Shown: in pieces, positions 26,309 to 35,610 of the stretch | Position numbering within the stretch: position 1 is the first letter of the stretch | Layout of the letters: every line of letters starts with the position of its first letter | Assembly: GCA_903826575.1 (NCBI GenBank) | Contig: CAIKEU010000085.1 | Location: 1-64,000 of the forward strand | Reading direction: 5' to 3' | Source: an uncultured bacterium | GTDB taxonomy: Bacteria; Actinomycetota; Actinomycetes; S36-B12; CAIYMF01 | DNA: 64,000 nt | Translations under genes and position numbers: made by a program | Notes under the pieces: model-generated | The model's input: only the letters and a program-made list of their open reading frames with translations | Told to the model about the DNA's origin: nothing | Database searches by the model: none

Positions 26309-27496
26309 CTAGTGTCCCGGGGCGTAGAGTCCGAAGATCAGGGTCGGCCAATCAGGACCGAAAGTACCGTGCACCTGTGACGCTTCACCGGTGGCCTTGG
26401 TTCGGGCCACGAGGTTTCGGCCCATTTCCAATTGCCGGGACTGCCACACATTGAGGGCTGCTGGCACATCGCCGTTGGCGCGCTCTAACTCTTCGGCCAA
26501 TGCCCATGCATCCTGCGCGGCCTTCGCCGTTCCCGCAGCCGCATGTGGACGAGCCGCGAAGCCTGCGTCACCCATGATGCACGCCCTGCCGAAGGCCATC
26601 TGCGGTACTTCGATGTCGAAGACTGCCTGCAAAAAGATGTCGTCAATACTCGTGACGACCTCAGCCAACTGTGGTGCCAAGACGGACGATGCGAAGTCCT
26701 TGACCTCTTGTTGAACATCGAGATCGAGGAAGCCCGGTGGCACTGAGACACCCTGACGAAAACCCGTACGATCGGTCAACAACCGGGGCAGTTGGGTCTG
26801 CTCATCGGCGTTGTAGTACCACACGATGTTCATGAGGCGGTGCCCTGGACGGATGTCACCGGTCTCATCGGGGATGGGGTAAATCAGGATGTGGCCATGA
26901 TCAATCACCTGATACGAGATGGAGTCGTGCAGTGCCGCATAGGTGGCACCTGAAAGCTGTGATTCTGGAACTGTGCCACGCCAGGCCACATAGCCGGCGT
27001 ACTCAGGTTTGACACCTGGCAGCGACGCCGCACGTGCCATCGATCGGATGCCGTCAGCGCACACAAGTAGGTCAACATCGCGGGAGCTTCCGTCAGAGAA
27101 GTTCACGGTGACCGCGCCCGGAGTGTTTTCAAAACTCGCGACCTCGACACCCATTCTGTATCTGTCATCGCCGAATGCGCGATGGAGCAGCCGATAGATC
27201 GTGTTCCATGCGGCGAAGTGATAGCGGTGGGGGATGGACTTCTCGATGCTTCCATCAGCGTGAAAGAACGTAATGTTGTTGGTACTCGAGCAGAACGAGT
27301 CAACGGGCATTCCGAGTCGTTCCTCGAGATAGCGCGAGGTCTGCGCCAGCACGGCAATACCGGCTCCTGGAGCTGTCAGAACAGCCTCTGACCGTTCGTA
27401 CACATCCACATCACAGCCAAGGTCTCGCAGTAGGAGTGCTGCTGTTAGGCCCCCGAGGCTCCCACCTGCAATTGCCACCTGCGGCCACGTCGTCAC
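26309..27496 (-). CDS. FAD-dependent monooxygenase (class A aromatic hydroxylase family)
   Basis: Single-component NAD(P)H-dependent flavin hydroxylase of the salicylate/6-hydroxynicotinate hydroxylase type. The N-terminal dinucleotide fold carries GGSLGG (a slightly altered GxGxxG), followed by VDVYERS. A DLLVCADGIRS motif (the DG fingerprint) is mid-protein and CIMGDAGFAARPHAAAGTAKAAQDAWAL is the GD motif that binds FAD ribose. I choose the GTG at 27496, which has AGGAAA nine bases upstream, over the GTG at 27514. It is followed within two bases by the aldehyde dehydrogenase. The aromatic substrate cannot be named from sequence. Confidence 0.87.
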   Translation of the reverse strand: MTTWPQVAIAGGSLGGLTAALLLRDLGCDVDVYERSEAVLTAPGAGIAVLAQTSRYLEERLGMPVDSFCSSTNNITFFHADGSIEKSIPHRYHFAAWNTIYRLLHRAFGDDRYRMGVEVASFENTPGAVTVNFSDGSSRDVDLLVCADGIRSMARAASLPGVKPEYAGYVAWRGTVPESQLSGATYAALHDSISYQVIDHGHILIYPIPDETGDIRPGHRLMNIVWYYNADEQTQLPRLLTDRTGFRQGVSVPPGFLDLDVQQEVKDFASSVLAPQLAEVVTSIDDIFLQAVFDIEVPQMAFGRACIMGDAGFAARPHAAAGTAKAAQDAWALAEELERANGDVPAALNVWQSRQLEMGRNLVARTKATGEASQVHGTFGPDWPTLIFGLYAPGH

Positions 27497-27535
27497 GTAT
27501 CTCACTTTCCTCACATGTTGGGGATTACTAGCGGA

Positions 27536-27574
27536 TGAGGGGTCGCCCGTCGCACTGCGACCGACGACCCCTCA
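27536..27574 (-). terminator. Stem-loop between the PPOX gene and the FAD monooxygenase gene
   Basis: Ten-base inverted repeat (27536-27545 and 27565-27574) with a 19-base loop. No T-run follows on the minus strand, so it may be a partial terminator or an mRNA processing/stability element within the gene set. Confidence 0.5.
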
Positions 27575-27602
27575 ACAATGTTGAAAGTGCTCAACCCTCG
27601 AT

Positions 27603-28124
27603 TTACGGGACACCGAAAGTTGCGATTTGCGTGACATCCAACTCGAACAGCACGCGACGCTCGTTCATGCCTGGATCGCGCAACATGTACTCGTCGCCCT
27701 GACCGATGTACTTACGCCAGATGCTGTTCAGGTGCTCGGTCACGCGGGCGCCCTCTTCGGGATCGTCCTCGTGGATTTCCCGTGCGACGGTGCACTTGAG
27801 GCTCAACCAGTGATACGCATTATTCGGGTTCACCAGCAGGTACGTAACGTTCGGGTTGATACGAATCCAGTCGGTCTTCTTGCGGTGCTCGGCAAGGTTC
27901 AACAGCACCTTGTCGCCCGCGTACGAGAACCAGACCGGAGTCAGGTTGATCAGGCCGCTCGGGCTGATAACTCCGATGGCGGCCGTGACCGGGTCGTCGA
28001 TCAACATCTTGAAGGTAGGGTCCAGGTCCTCAAGACTGTGGACCTGCTCGCGGTCCCCAATCATGAACTGACCCGGCTGCGTGCCCGCAGACACATCCCG
28101 GAATTTGGCTACTTTAATTGCCAT
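27603..28124 (-). CDS. PPOX-type flavin/F420 split-barrel protein
   Basis: A 173-residue pyridoxamine-5'-phosphate-oxidase-like split barrel. Core signatures are LIDDPVTAAIGVISPSGLINLTPVWFSYAGDKVLLNL-type strands, HRKKTDWIRINPNVTYLL, and the C-terminal RVLFELDVTQI. Actinobacterial members of this group often use F420 or bind it, and the F420 biosynthesis gene fbiC is 3 kb away, so F420 use is plausible but not shown. GGGAG lies upstream of the ATG. Divergent from the CoA-transferase gene. It could be a reductase partner for the neighbouring catabolic enzymes. Confidence 0.8.
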   Translation of the reverse strand: MAIKVAKFRDVSAGTQPGQFMIGDREQVHSLEDLDPTFKMLIDDPVTAAIGVISPSGLINLTPVWFSYAGDKVLLNLAEHRKKTDWIRINPNVTYLLVNPNNAYHWLSLKCTVAREIHEDDPEEGARVTEHLNSIWRKYIGQGDEYMLRDPGMNERRVLFELDVTQIATFGVP

Positions 28125-28148
28125 ACGTAACTCCCGTTTTCAACGACA

Positions 28149-28162
28149 TCTGCGAATGCAGA
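28149..28162. promoter_or_regulatory. Inverted repeat in the divergent PPOX / CoA-transferase promoter region
   Basis: TCTGC-GAAT-GCAGA is a perfect 5+5 palindrome 24 bases upstream of the PPOX start, in the only spacer between two divergent genes. It is a reasonable operator candidate for the local GntR regulator; no direct evidence. Confidence 0.35.
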
Positions 28163-28221
28163 CACTTGCGTGGACTCTAAACCCATTCGATCCGTCGCGC
28201 TAGACCTAGCGTGCCCGTGTC

Positions 28222-29481
28222 GTGACCAGTAGCCTAGCGGAGCCCACCTCAAAGTGTAGACAGTTTGGATCAACCGTGCCCGGTCCTCTCGATGGATTGC
28301 GAGTGCTCGACCTGACACAGGTCTTATCGGGCCCCTACACGACCATGCTTCTAGCCGACATGGGCGCTGACGTCATCAAGGTCGAGCCACTTACTGGGGA
28401 TGTAGCACGACTATGGGGCCCGTTTCCGAACGGGGCAGCAGGTAGCGATGAGTATGGCGGTTACTTCGCCAGTATGAATCGCAACAAACGCAGTGTCGCA
28501 CTTGACCTCAAGGACCCCGTCGACCAGCAGGTGCTGTGGGACCTCATCGCCAAAGCCGATGTGCTGGTTGAGAATTTCAGGTCAGGGGTGATGGACCGAT
28601 TCGGATTTAGCTATGAAGAAATCCACGAGCGTCACCCGAGTTTGGTCTACGCGTGCATTAGAGGTTTTGGTGATCCGCGCACCGGCAAGAGTCCCTACGA
28701 CGACTGGCCAGCATTCGACATCATCGCCCAAGCAATGGGTGGAATCCTTGGCGTGACGGGAACGGATGCGCAGCATCCCGTGAAGGTCGGCCCTGGAGTC
28801 GGCGATATTTTCCCGGCGGCCCTGGCCGCCACTGGCATTCTCGCGGCAGTGCGTCATGCCGAGCACACGGGTGAAGGTCAGCTCGTGGACGTTGGGATGT
28901 ACGACGCCGTTCTTTCACTAACTGAAAGAATCATCTACCAGCATTCGCTGACCGGACGCGATCCCGAACCTCAGGGCAACACGCACCCATTGCTGTGTCC
29001 CTATGGCGTCGTGTCCACTTCCGACGGATTCGTTGCACTCGCAGCGCCTTCTGATCATCACTGGCGATTGCTCACCGACATCATGGGCAAACCAGAGTAC
29101 GGATCTGACCCTGACTTTGCGACGAATAATCAACGTCTAGCGCATTCAGCCCGCACGTACGACCTCGTCGAGTCGTGGTCGGCATCGCTCACTACAGCCG
29201 GCGTGGTGCAGGCGCTGGCCGGCGTCATCCCATGTGGCCCCGTCAACAAGGCCTCAGACATAGCCAACGACCCACACGTGGCAGCCAGGGACATGGTGGT
29301 GACTGTCGAGCATCCTGATGGCGTGGACATGCAGATCGTTGGTTCGCCGGTTAAGTTCAGTTCAACAATCCGTGGCGAATTCACGCGTGCCCCTTTACTG
29401 GGAGAACATTCCCGGGACGTTGAATGGTTGCCCCGGGCGGATCGTTTGAGTCCGTCGACCGATCAAGGAGTGGACGAATGA
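28222..29481 (+). CDS. Class III CoA-transferase (CaiB/BaiF family)
   Basis: Moves CoA between carboxylic acids through an aspartyl-CoA thioester intermediate. The conserved start GPLDGLRVLDLTQVLSGPY, KVEPLTGDVAR, and the catalytic aspartate in VGPGVGDIFPA are all present, followed by GEGQLVDVGMYDA. GTG 28222 is the longest start and lacks a ribosome-binding site; GTG 28276, just at the family alignment start, is an attractive alternative. The end overlaps the ThDP enzyme start by ATGA. Coupling to a ThDP enzyme recalls the formyl-CoA transferase/oxalyl-CoA decarboxylase and 2-hydroxyacyl-CoA lyase systems. The acid donor and acceptor are unknown. Confidence 0.88.
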   Translation: MTSSLAEPTSKCRQFGSTVPGPLDGLRVLDLTQVLSGPYTTMLLADMGADVIKVEPLTGDVARLWGPFPNGAAGSDEYGGYFASMNRNKRSVALDLKDPVDQQVLWDLIAKADVLVENFRSGVMDRFGFSYEEIHERHPSLVYACIRGFGDPRTGKSPYDDWPAFDIIAQAMGGILGVTGTDAQHPVKVGPGVGDIFPAALAATGILAAVRHAEHTGEGQLVDVGMYDAVLSLTERIIYQHSLTGRDPEPQGNTHPLLCPYGVVSTSDGFVALAAPSDHHWRLLTDIMGKPEYGSDPDFATNNQRLAHSARTYDLVESWSASLTTAGVVQALAGVIPCGPVNKASDIANDPHVAARDMVVTVEHPDGVDMQIVGSPVKFSSTIRGEFTRAPLLGEHSRDVEWLPRADRLSPSTDQGVDE

Positions 29482-31043
29482 GTCGCGACCTAGCCCACGT
29501 GTGGGCGCAAGAGTTAGCTGACGCGGGGGTTAGACGGATATTTGGTGTGCCCGGCGGCGGCCCAAACCTTGACATGATCGGTGCGGCAGCCGAACACGGC
29601 ATTGCCTTTACCCTTGCGCACGGCGAAACAGCTGCCTGCATCATGGCGGGCACGTTCGGACGACTCACCAACACTCTCGGTGTCGCCATTGTGACGCGTG
29701 GCCCTGGCTTTACCAGTGCGTACAACGGGCTTGCCCAGGCCACACTCGATCGCTATCCCTTAATGCTCGTGAGCGACACCGTGTCGCAGGCGGCTGCCCC
29801 ACGAGTGGGCCACCAACGCCTAGATCAGGTTGCTGCGGCAGGCGCGATTGCCAAGTGGAGTGGAACTCTCGGCTCGCATGAGCCTGCGGCCACGGTTCGT
29901 GCCGCCATTGAGGTTGCGCGAGCGGCTCCGGCGGGCGGCGTTCACGTGGCCTTCGATGCGACGGCCACGGGGACTGTGGCTCCGGATAGCGATCATCCGA
30001 TGGATTCACCTAACGACGAGATCCTACGTGCACATGAGCTGATCGCGTCTGCGCGTAAACCCTTGTTCATCGTGGGTGAGGATGCGGTGCATCATCACGA
30101 CGTTGTGCGACAGGCACTTTCAGGAGTGCAAGCCCCGATCATGTCCACCTATCAGGCGTTGGGCGTGATTCCAGCCGACTGGCCATCCAATGCAGGGCTG
30201 TACACCGGAGTGAAGGCTGACTCGCCCCTGTTGGAAGAGGCGGATCTGATCGTCGGGGTTGGCCTTGATTCGATCGAACCCATGCCCGGCGGCTGGCCAT
30301 CGCAAGCGCCGGTGGTGATCTTTCACTCAGCACATGCGGATATCGGTTACTTTGGCGGCGCACAACTCGTCGTTGGGTCCTATGCGCAAACCTTGCCGGC
30401 ACGCGATGCCTCGTATGACACGGCGTGGTCGCCAACGGCTGGCAACGACTGGTGGGCGGGACGTGTTGACGCGCTGGTTACCGACGATGCCAGCCTGACG
30501 CCTCAGAATCTCGTGCTGGCGGTTCGTGAGTGCGCGCCTAACGCCCGCGTGACCGTCGACGCAGGTGCGCACATGCTGGCTGTCATGCCGTTATGGCCAG
30601 CTGATGAGCCGAACCGCGTACTCATTTCCAACGGCTTAGCCACGATGGGATTTGCGCTACCCGCCGCGATTGGTACTGCCTTTGCGCATCCAGGTGAACG
30701 AGTGATTGCGTTCACGGGTGATGGCGGAATAGGGATGGTACTTGCCGAGTTGGAAGTTCTCGCACGGGCAAATCTTCCGATCACGGTCGTGGTTTTCAAC
30801 GATGCAACCTTGACCCTGATTAAGTTGAAACAGGAGGCGAACCAAGGCGGTGCTGGTGCGGTCAACTACGCGCGTGTGGACTTCGCTGGAATTGCGCGTG
30901 CAATGGGCGTGCCATCTGTCACCGTAACAACAGTTGAGGACGTTACTATCGCGTGTGAATCGATGGGTGATGGGCCTCTGCTTATCGATGCTCGAATCGA
31001 TCCTGATCACTACACACACATCATGAAGGCGGTTAGAGGATGA
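29478..31043 (+). CDS. Thiamine-diphosphate-dependent enzyme (acetolactate synthase-like)
   Basis: ThDP enzyme of the AHAS/oxalyl-CoA decarboxylase/2-hydroxyacyl-CoA lyase superfamily, 521 residues. The activating glutamate is Glu50 in HGETAA; the ThDP/Mg motif begins [15 protein letters not shown] and ends with [10 protein letters not shown]. The start is the ATG at 29478, which overlaps the CoA-transferase stop; the longer frame from 29424 lies inside that gene. It overlaps fbiC by ATGA. There is no acetolactate synthase small subunit nearby, and the CoA-transferase partner argues for C-C bond cleavage or formation on a CoA thioester. The exact reaction is not determined. Confidence 0.85.
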   Translation: MSRDLAHVWAQELADAGVRRIFGVPGGGPNLDMIGAAAEHGIAFTLAHGETAACIMAGTFGRLTNTLGVAIVTRGPGFTSAYNGLAQATLDRYPLMLVSDTVSQAAAPRVGHQRLDQVAAAGAIAKWSGTLGSHEPAATVRAAIEVARAAPAGGVHVAFDATATGTVAPDSDHPMDSPNDEILRAHELIASARKPLFIVGEDAVHHHDVVRQALSGVQAPIMSTYQALGVIPADWPSNAGLYTGVKADSPLLEEADLIVGVGLDSIEPMPGGWPSQAPVVIFHSAHADIGYFGGAQLVVGSYAQTLPARDASYDTAWSPTAGNDWWAGRVDALVTDDASLTPQNLVLAVRECAPNARVTVDAGAHMLAVMPLWPADEPNRVLISNGLATMGFALPAAIGTAFAHPGERVIAFTGDGGIGMVLAELEVLARANLPITVVVFNDATLTLIKLKQEANQGGAGAVNYARVDFAGIARAMGVPSVTVTTVEDVTIACESMGDGPLLIDARIDPDHYTHIMKAVRG

Positions 31044-33592
31044 CAACCACCGGGATGCGCCGGGCGCTGGCTCGTGCTGAGTCTGGCAAGACCCTCGATG
31101 TACATGAGGTTGCAGAGCTTCTCAGCGCCCGGGATGAAGACCTCGAAGCGCTCTCTGCCGTCGCCGCGCGTTTGCGCGATCAGGGTCTGGAATCGGCCGG
31201 ACGGCCCGGGATCATTACCTACTCGCGCAAGGTTTTCATCCCGCTCACTCGGCTGTGCCGTGATCGTTGTCACTACTGCACGTTCGCCACTGTTCCAGGC
31301 AGGCTGCCGGCACCGTACCTTTCCGAGGATGAGGTCTTGGAGATCGCTCGAGCTGGGGCTGCCATGGGGTGCAAGGAGGCGCTCTTCACCCTGGGGGATC
31401 GTCCCGAGGAGCGTTGGTCGCAGGCCGCTGAATGGCTTGAGGAACAGGGATACGACGACACCCTTTCTTACGTGCGAGCCATGGCAATTCGTGTTCTTGA
31501 AGAAACCGGTTTGCTTCCGCACCTCAACCCGGGCGTGATGTCATGGTCGGAATTGCAGCGACTCAAGCCCGTTGCTCCGTCGATGGGCATGATGCTTGAG
31601 ACAACGGCAACACGGTTATGGTCAGAGCCGAGTGGTGCGCACTTTGGTTCACCTGACAAGGAACCAGCAGTGCGCATCCGAGTTCTGGAAGATGCTGGTC
31701 GTCACACAATTCCGTTCACGACGGGGATTCTCGTTGGTATCGGCGAGGATCTGACCGAGCGTGCTGGATCACTCATTGAACTTCGACGCATTGCGCGTGC
31801 CTATGGTCATATCCAAGAGGTCATCGTGCAGAATTTCCGCGCGAAGCCCGACACTGCCATGCGTTCGGCTGACGACCTGGAACTTCAGGAGTACATCGCT
31901 GCGGTGGCTACGGCTCGTGTCGTGCTTGGACCGAAAATGCGCCTTCAAGTTCCGCCGAATCTCACTGATACCAACGAACTTGAGCGGCTCATCGCAGCAG
32001 GAATTGACGATTGGGGTGGCGTTTCACCGCTCACACCTGATCACGTCAATCCTGAGCGGCCCTGGCCACATCTTGATGATCTAACGGCCCGCACCGCGGC
32101 CGCTGGGTTCACCCTGCGCGAGCGGTTAACCGCGCACCCAGAGTTCGTCCGTCGTGAAGAGCCGTGGATCGATCCACGCGTTGTGCCACATGTCCGGGCA
32201 CTTGCGGACGAATCAGGTCTGGCCGTGGAAGGTCGCAATCCCGTCGGCCTGCCTTGGCAGGAGCCAGACGCCGCTCTCGAATCAACGGGTCGTACCGATC
32301 TGCACACCGAGATTGATGCAGAGGGTCGTCGAACCGACCGCCGTGAAGACTTCGATGAGGTGTACGGAGATTGGGCCGCGCTCAGCGAGACCAGTGCCCT
32401 AATTGACCGATCAGCTCCCGAACGCATCGACGGTGACATGGCGGCGGCGCTGCGCAGTGCCGAGCGTTCACCGTCGGGCCTGACGTTCGATGAGGGCTTA
32501 GTGCTCATGAACGCCGAAGGTGACGCGCTCGAAGCACTGTGTTCGATAGCTGATGATGTTCGCCGTGATCGCGTCGGTGATGAAGTTACGTACGTCGTCA
32601 ATCGAAACATCAACTTTACGAACGTGTGCTACACCGGTTGTCGCTTCTGTGCGTTTGCGCAGCGCCGGACGGACGCAGATGCATACAGCCTGTCGCTTGA
32701 CGAAGTCACGCAGCGGGCTGCTCAGGCGTGGGAGGTTGGTGCAACCGAAATCTGCATGCAGGGTGGTATCGATCCGCAGCTTCCAGGATCGGCGTACTTT
32801 GACTTGGCTAGGGCCATCAAGGCGGGAGCACCTGACATTCACCTGCATGCCTATTCCCCGATGGAGGTCATCAACGGGGCGGCACGAGCTGAACTGTCGA
32901 TCGAAGAGTTCTTGATCGCAGCTAAGGAAGCTGGAGTTAACTCCCTTCCAGGTACCGCGGCGGAAATCCTCGATGACGAAGTCCGCTGGGTTTTGACGAA
33001 GGGCAAACTCCCCACCGCCCAGTGGATCGAGGTCGTACAAACCGCTCACCGTGTAGGGATTCCCACGACAAGCACGATGATGTACGGCCATGTCGATGCG
33101 CCCCGACACTGGGTTGCACATTTGCAATTGTTAGCCCGGCTGCAGTCTGAGAGCGGGGGATTCAGCGAGTTCGTCGCACTGCCATTCATCCATACGAATT
33201 CCCCTATCTACCTGGCTGGTTTGGCCCGTACAGGCCCGACGATGCGTGATAACCGAGCTGTTCATGCCATGGCCAGGCTGATCCTCGATGGTCAGATCAA
33301 GAACATTCAGACGTCGTGGGTGAAATTGGGTGAGGACGGTTGTCGTGTTGTTCTCAATGGTGGGGTCAACGACCTTGGCGGGACGTTGATGGAGGAGACG
33401 ATTTCCCGAATGGCGGGCTCTGAGTTCGGATCAGCGAAGACTCCGAGAGAAATCGCTGAGATCGCAGCGGGAATTGGTCGTCCGGTTCGTCAGCGCACCA
33501 CTGACTACGGCTATGTCTCCGAGGAACGCCAGAGGGCCGCGGAAGAAAAGGGCGCTTCACTGGCGGCTTTACTGCCTGTCGTCCCAGCCTGA
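31040..33592 (+). CDS. fbiC: FO synthase, fused CofG-CofH (F420 biosynthesis)
   Basis: Builds the deazaflavin chromophore FO of coenzyme F420 from tyrosine and 5-amino-6-ribitylamino-uracil. Two radical-SAM domains are fused in one 850-residue chain, as in Actinobacteria: the CofG half has Cys73, Cys77 and Cys80 (CRDRCHYC) and the CofH half has Cys530, Cys534 and Cys537 (CYTGCRFC). The start overlaps the ThDP gene stop, so it is expressed with that catabolic pair. This is unusual for a cofactor gene and may mean that an F420 enzyme works in the same pathway. The convergent hydrolase gene begins 51 bases after the stop. Confidence 0.97.
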   Translation: MTTTGMRRALARAESGKTLDVHEVAELLSARDEDLEALSAVAARLRDQGLESAGRPGIITYSRKVFIPLTRLCRDRCHYCTFATVPGRLPAPYLSEDEVLEIARAGAAMGCKEALFTLGDRPEERWSQAAEWLEEQGYDDTLSYVRAMAIRVLEETGLLPHLNPGVMSWSELQRLKPVAPSMGMMLETTATRLWSEPSGAHFGSPDKEPAVRIRVLEDAGRHTIPFTTGILVGIGEDLTERAGSLIELRRIARAYGHIQEVIVQNFRAKPDTAMRSADDLELQEYIAAVATARVVLGPKMRLQVPPNLTDTNELERLIAAGIDDWGGVSPLTPDHVNPERPWPHLDDLTARTAAAGFTLRERLTAHPEFVRREEPWIDPRVVPHVRALADESGLAVEGRNPVGLPWQEPDAALESTGRTDLHTEIDAEGRRTDRREDFDEVYGDWAALSETSALIDRSAPERIDGDMAAALRSAERSPSGLTFDEGLVLMNAEGDALEALCSIADDVRRDRVGDEVTYVVNRNINFTNVCYTGCRFCAFAQRRTDADAYSLSLDEVTQRAAQAWEVGATEICMQGGIDPQLPGSAYFDLARAIKAGAPDIHLHAYSPMEVINGAARAELSIEEFLIAAKEAGVNSLPGTAAEILDDEVRWVLTKGKLPTAQWIEVVQTAHRVGIPTTSTMMYGHVDAPRHWVAHLQLLARLQSESGGFSEFVALPFIHTNSPIYLAGLARTGPTMRDNRAVHAMARLILDGQIKNIQTSWVKLGEDGCRVVLNGGVNDLGGTLMEETISRMAGSEFGSAKTPREIAEIAAGIGRPVRQRTTDYGYVSEERQRAAEEKGASLAALLPVVPA

Positions 33593-33643
33593 TTCGCATC
33601 GTTGCCGCAACCGCACGTGTGTGGCGCCCACCTGAGCAGCAGA

Positions 33644-34477
33644 TCAACCGTTCAGCGTTTGGCCGAGAAAATTGCGAACGAGGGCGTTGAACTCTGCGGT
33701 GTATTCGATCTGCGTCCAATGGCCGCATTTGCCGAAGATGTGCAATTGGGAGTTGGGAATCACGGACGCCAGGTGCTGTGAGCATGTAACGGGGATGACC
33801 TCGTCCTCGCGGCCATGAATGACCAGCGTCCGATGTGGCAGCTGGCAAAGTAACGCGTCGTCGGTAACCATCGCGTCAACCGAATCCTGTCGTGGTGCGG
33901 GGAACATCGCACTGAAGGCTTCCTGCACTCCGGTTTCGATACTTGCGTGGTAGCGCAATTCAGCCAGTTCCTCAGTCGCGATGTTCTTGTTGTAGGCAAA
34001 TACGTCTAACAGTGCTCGCATATTGACCACACTGGGCTGGTAACCCCAAATTGCATCAAGGCCTGAAGTCAGCGTGAATGGCGCACCCACGCTACCCATG
34101 AGCACGAGGTGCCCGACTCGATCGGGGTGAATGGCTGCCGTTCGCAATGCGAGACCACCGCCGAAGCTGTTACCTACGAAGTGCGCTTGGGGCAGACCCA
34201 AAGCGTCGAGGAAACCAATGAGATGCTCGACCCACGTGTCCATGGAGTAGACGATGTCCGACGGCCGATCTGTAAAGCCGAAGCCCACGACATCCGGCGC
34301 ATAAACGGTGAAATCCTCGGCCAGGGCAGGAAGGGTTAATCGCCAGTTCGAATACGCGGACACCCCAGGCCCGGAACCATGAATGAGCACCACGGGATCG
34401 CCGGCGCCAGCTGTCAAATAGTTGGTGACGATGCCATTGGCAATTACGCTCGTGCCGATTTCAGGACGACTGCTCAT
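33644..34477 (-). CDS. dmpD: 2-Hydroxymuconic semialdehyde hydrolase-like alpha/beta hydrolase
   Basis: C-C bond hydrolase of the meta-cleavage pathway (DmpD/XylF/TodF group). The triad is clear: Ser104 in GNSFGGG, Asp225 in HGREDEVIP and His253 in GKCGHWTQIE. The oxyanion region is IHGSGPGVSAYSNW. Long matches to the family (VLMGSVGAPFTLTSGLDAIWGY, MRALLDVFAYNK, MFPAPRQ) support a hydroxymuconic-semialdehyde substrate more than a generic hydrolase. The start is ATG 34477 by alignment; the frame continues to 34552. The gene lies apart from the rest of the pathway, downstream of DUF7455 and DUF456 genes on the same strand. It supplies the hydrolytic branch for ketone-type ring-fission products such as those from 3-methylcatechol. 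Confidence 0.88.
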   Translation of the reverse strand: MSSRPEIGTSVIANGIVTNYLTAGAGDPVVLIHGSGPGVSAYSNWRLTLPALAEDFTVYAPDVVGFGFTDRPSDIVYSMDTWVEHLIGFLDALGLPQAHFVGNSFGGGLALRTAAIHPDRVGHLVLMGSVGAPFTLTSGLDAIWGYQPSVVNMRALLDVFAYNKNIATEELAELRYHASIETGVQEAFSAMFPAPRQDSVDAMVTDDALLCQLPHRTLVIHGREDEVIPVTCSQHLASVIPNSQLHIFGKCGHWTQIEYTAEFNALVRNFLGQTLNG

Positions 34478-34563
34478 GACCTCACTGTGCCAAAGCGTTC
34501 CCCAGGTGTCTGCACGTGTCCCGTATTGCGGATCCGCAGCCCGTGCGTCCACGATCGGCGTCG

Positions 34564-35049
34564 TTAGGTTAGAACGGCCGCAATGGCCCAGATGGTTGTT
34601 GCTAGTCCTGCCGCGGTCAGACAGATCGCGGTCGAAACAATTGCACCCTTCACGGCCTCAATCGTTGATGGAGTTGCGTCATTGTGGGAACGCAGCCGAA
34701 TCACCTCGGTGCTATAAACCCCGAGAATAAAGAACAGCGGTAGCCCAACGACGGGCACGACAAACATGCCGAAAATCCCTGCGACAGAACCGATCAGAAT
34801 TGTTGTCCCAGGTACACCGGCCTCGTTCATGCGTTTACCGGGGATGAGGTACGTCAACACTGACCCGACAAGTAAGACCGCGATTGCGCAGGCTGCGACC
34901 GCACTCGAAACCCACGATCTTTCTACTATCGCCCAGATCGCTATTGCCGAACCGATAAGCAGATGTCCCGGCAGGATGGGAAGGATCGTGCCAATGATGC
35001 CGAAGATGCAAGCCACAAAAACTAGGGCTTCACCCCATGCGGGCATCAA
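34564..35049 (-). CDS. DUF456 membrane protein
   Basis: A 161-residue protein with about four transmembrane segments, matching DUF456: an N-terminal hydrophobic stretch with GIIGTILPILPGHLLI and the later GIFGMFVVPVVGLPLFFILGV glycine-zipper-like segment. The function of the family is unknown. It starts 15 bases after DUF7455, so the two are probably co-transcribed, and is followed after 86 bases by the hydroxymuconic semialdehyde hydrolase gene. Confidence 0.85.
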   Translation of the reverse strand: MMPAWGEALVFVACIFGIIGTILPILPGHLLIGSAIAIWAIVERSWVSSAVAACAIAVLLVGSVLTYLIPGKRMNEAGVPGTTILIGSVAGIFGMFVVPVVGLPLFFILGVYSTEVIRLRSHNDATPSTIEAVKGAIVSTAICLTAAGLATTIWAIAAVLT

Positions 35050-35064
35050 CTGCCCTCCTGTGGC

Positions 35065-35292
35065 TTACAGGTCGTCAGTTGACGGAACGCTTGGAGACGA
35101 CAGTTCAGCGGTCTGGTCGAGCACGTTTGAGGCTAGTGGGCGAATCCGTGCTTCGTGTTCGCGGAAGTGGTGGCCACAGAACAGCAAGTCACCACCGGCG
35201 GTCAACGTCACACGGACGTAGGCCTGCGCGCCACATCGGTCACAGCGGTCGATCGCGGTGAGCGGGGTGGACGGGCTGAGGGTGGTTGTCAT
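35065..35292 (-). CDS. DUF7455 small zinc-ribbon-like protein
   Basis: A 75-residue actinobacterial protein. CDRCGAQAYVRV is followed by LLFCGHHFREHE, giving a Cys-x2-Cys ... Cys-x2-His type metal site. It is commonly encoded next to the ParE-type topoisomerase gene in Actinobacteria, as here, where it is divergent from parE. ATG 35292 has GGAGG eight bases upstream; the frame extends to 35397 only through the promoter region. Function unknown. Confidence 0.85.
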   Translation of the reverse strand: MTTTLSPSTPLTAIDRCDRCGAQAYVRVTLTAGGDLLFCGHHFREHEARIRPLASNVLDQTAELSSPSVPSTDDL

Positions 35293-35610
35293 GGTGTTCT
35301 CCTCCAGATCGTCTTTATCCTCGCACGTTCTAACGCAGTGGGCAGCCCTGACATTCCCTGTTCGCCCATTGCGTAGTTCTATCGTGATGTACATCACCCA
35401 ACCACATGAACAGCGACACGGCCAGTAGCAGGGCGGTCACCTGTTTGCCCCGTGTCGTACTTTTTATATCGGCATCGGATCGGCGTGATTTAGTTGTTCC
35501 ACAATATGGACGTCACAGTGTCGTGGGGGTGTCACGTCGTGGTGGAGTCGGTGGCGAGCGTTAGATTGAGTCGGTCGCTGTAACCGAGAACTCAGGAGAG
35601 ATGCCCGACT
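35293..35610. other. Divergent promoter region between DUF7455 and parE
   Basis: About 318 bases without a gene. It holds a perfect 14-base palindrome (listed separately), a looser inverted repeat of GACGT...ACGTC around 35510-35540, and the AGGAGAG ribosome-binding site of parE at its right end. On the minus strand GATAAA lies upstream of DUF7455 as a weak -10 candidate. Confidence 0.6.
35384..35397. promoter_or_regulatory. CRP/GlxR-like palindrome upstream of parE and DUF7455
   Basis: GTGATGTACATCAC is a perfect palindrome and matches the core GTGA-N6-TCAC of CRP-family sites (consensus TGTGA-N6-TCACA; the outermost bases here are C). It is 92 bases upstream of the DUF7455 start and 214 upstream of parE. 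No CRP gene lies in the window. Confidence 0.5.

Noticed and set aside
28222-31043. Classical oxalate degradation pair (formyl-CoA transferase plus oxalyl-CoA decarboxylase)
   Set aside because: Gene order fits, but the ThDP protein looks closer to acetolactate-synthase-like enzymes in its N-terminal region and I cannot confirm the oxalyl-CoA site; kept only as one alternative.
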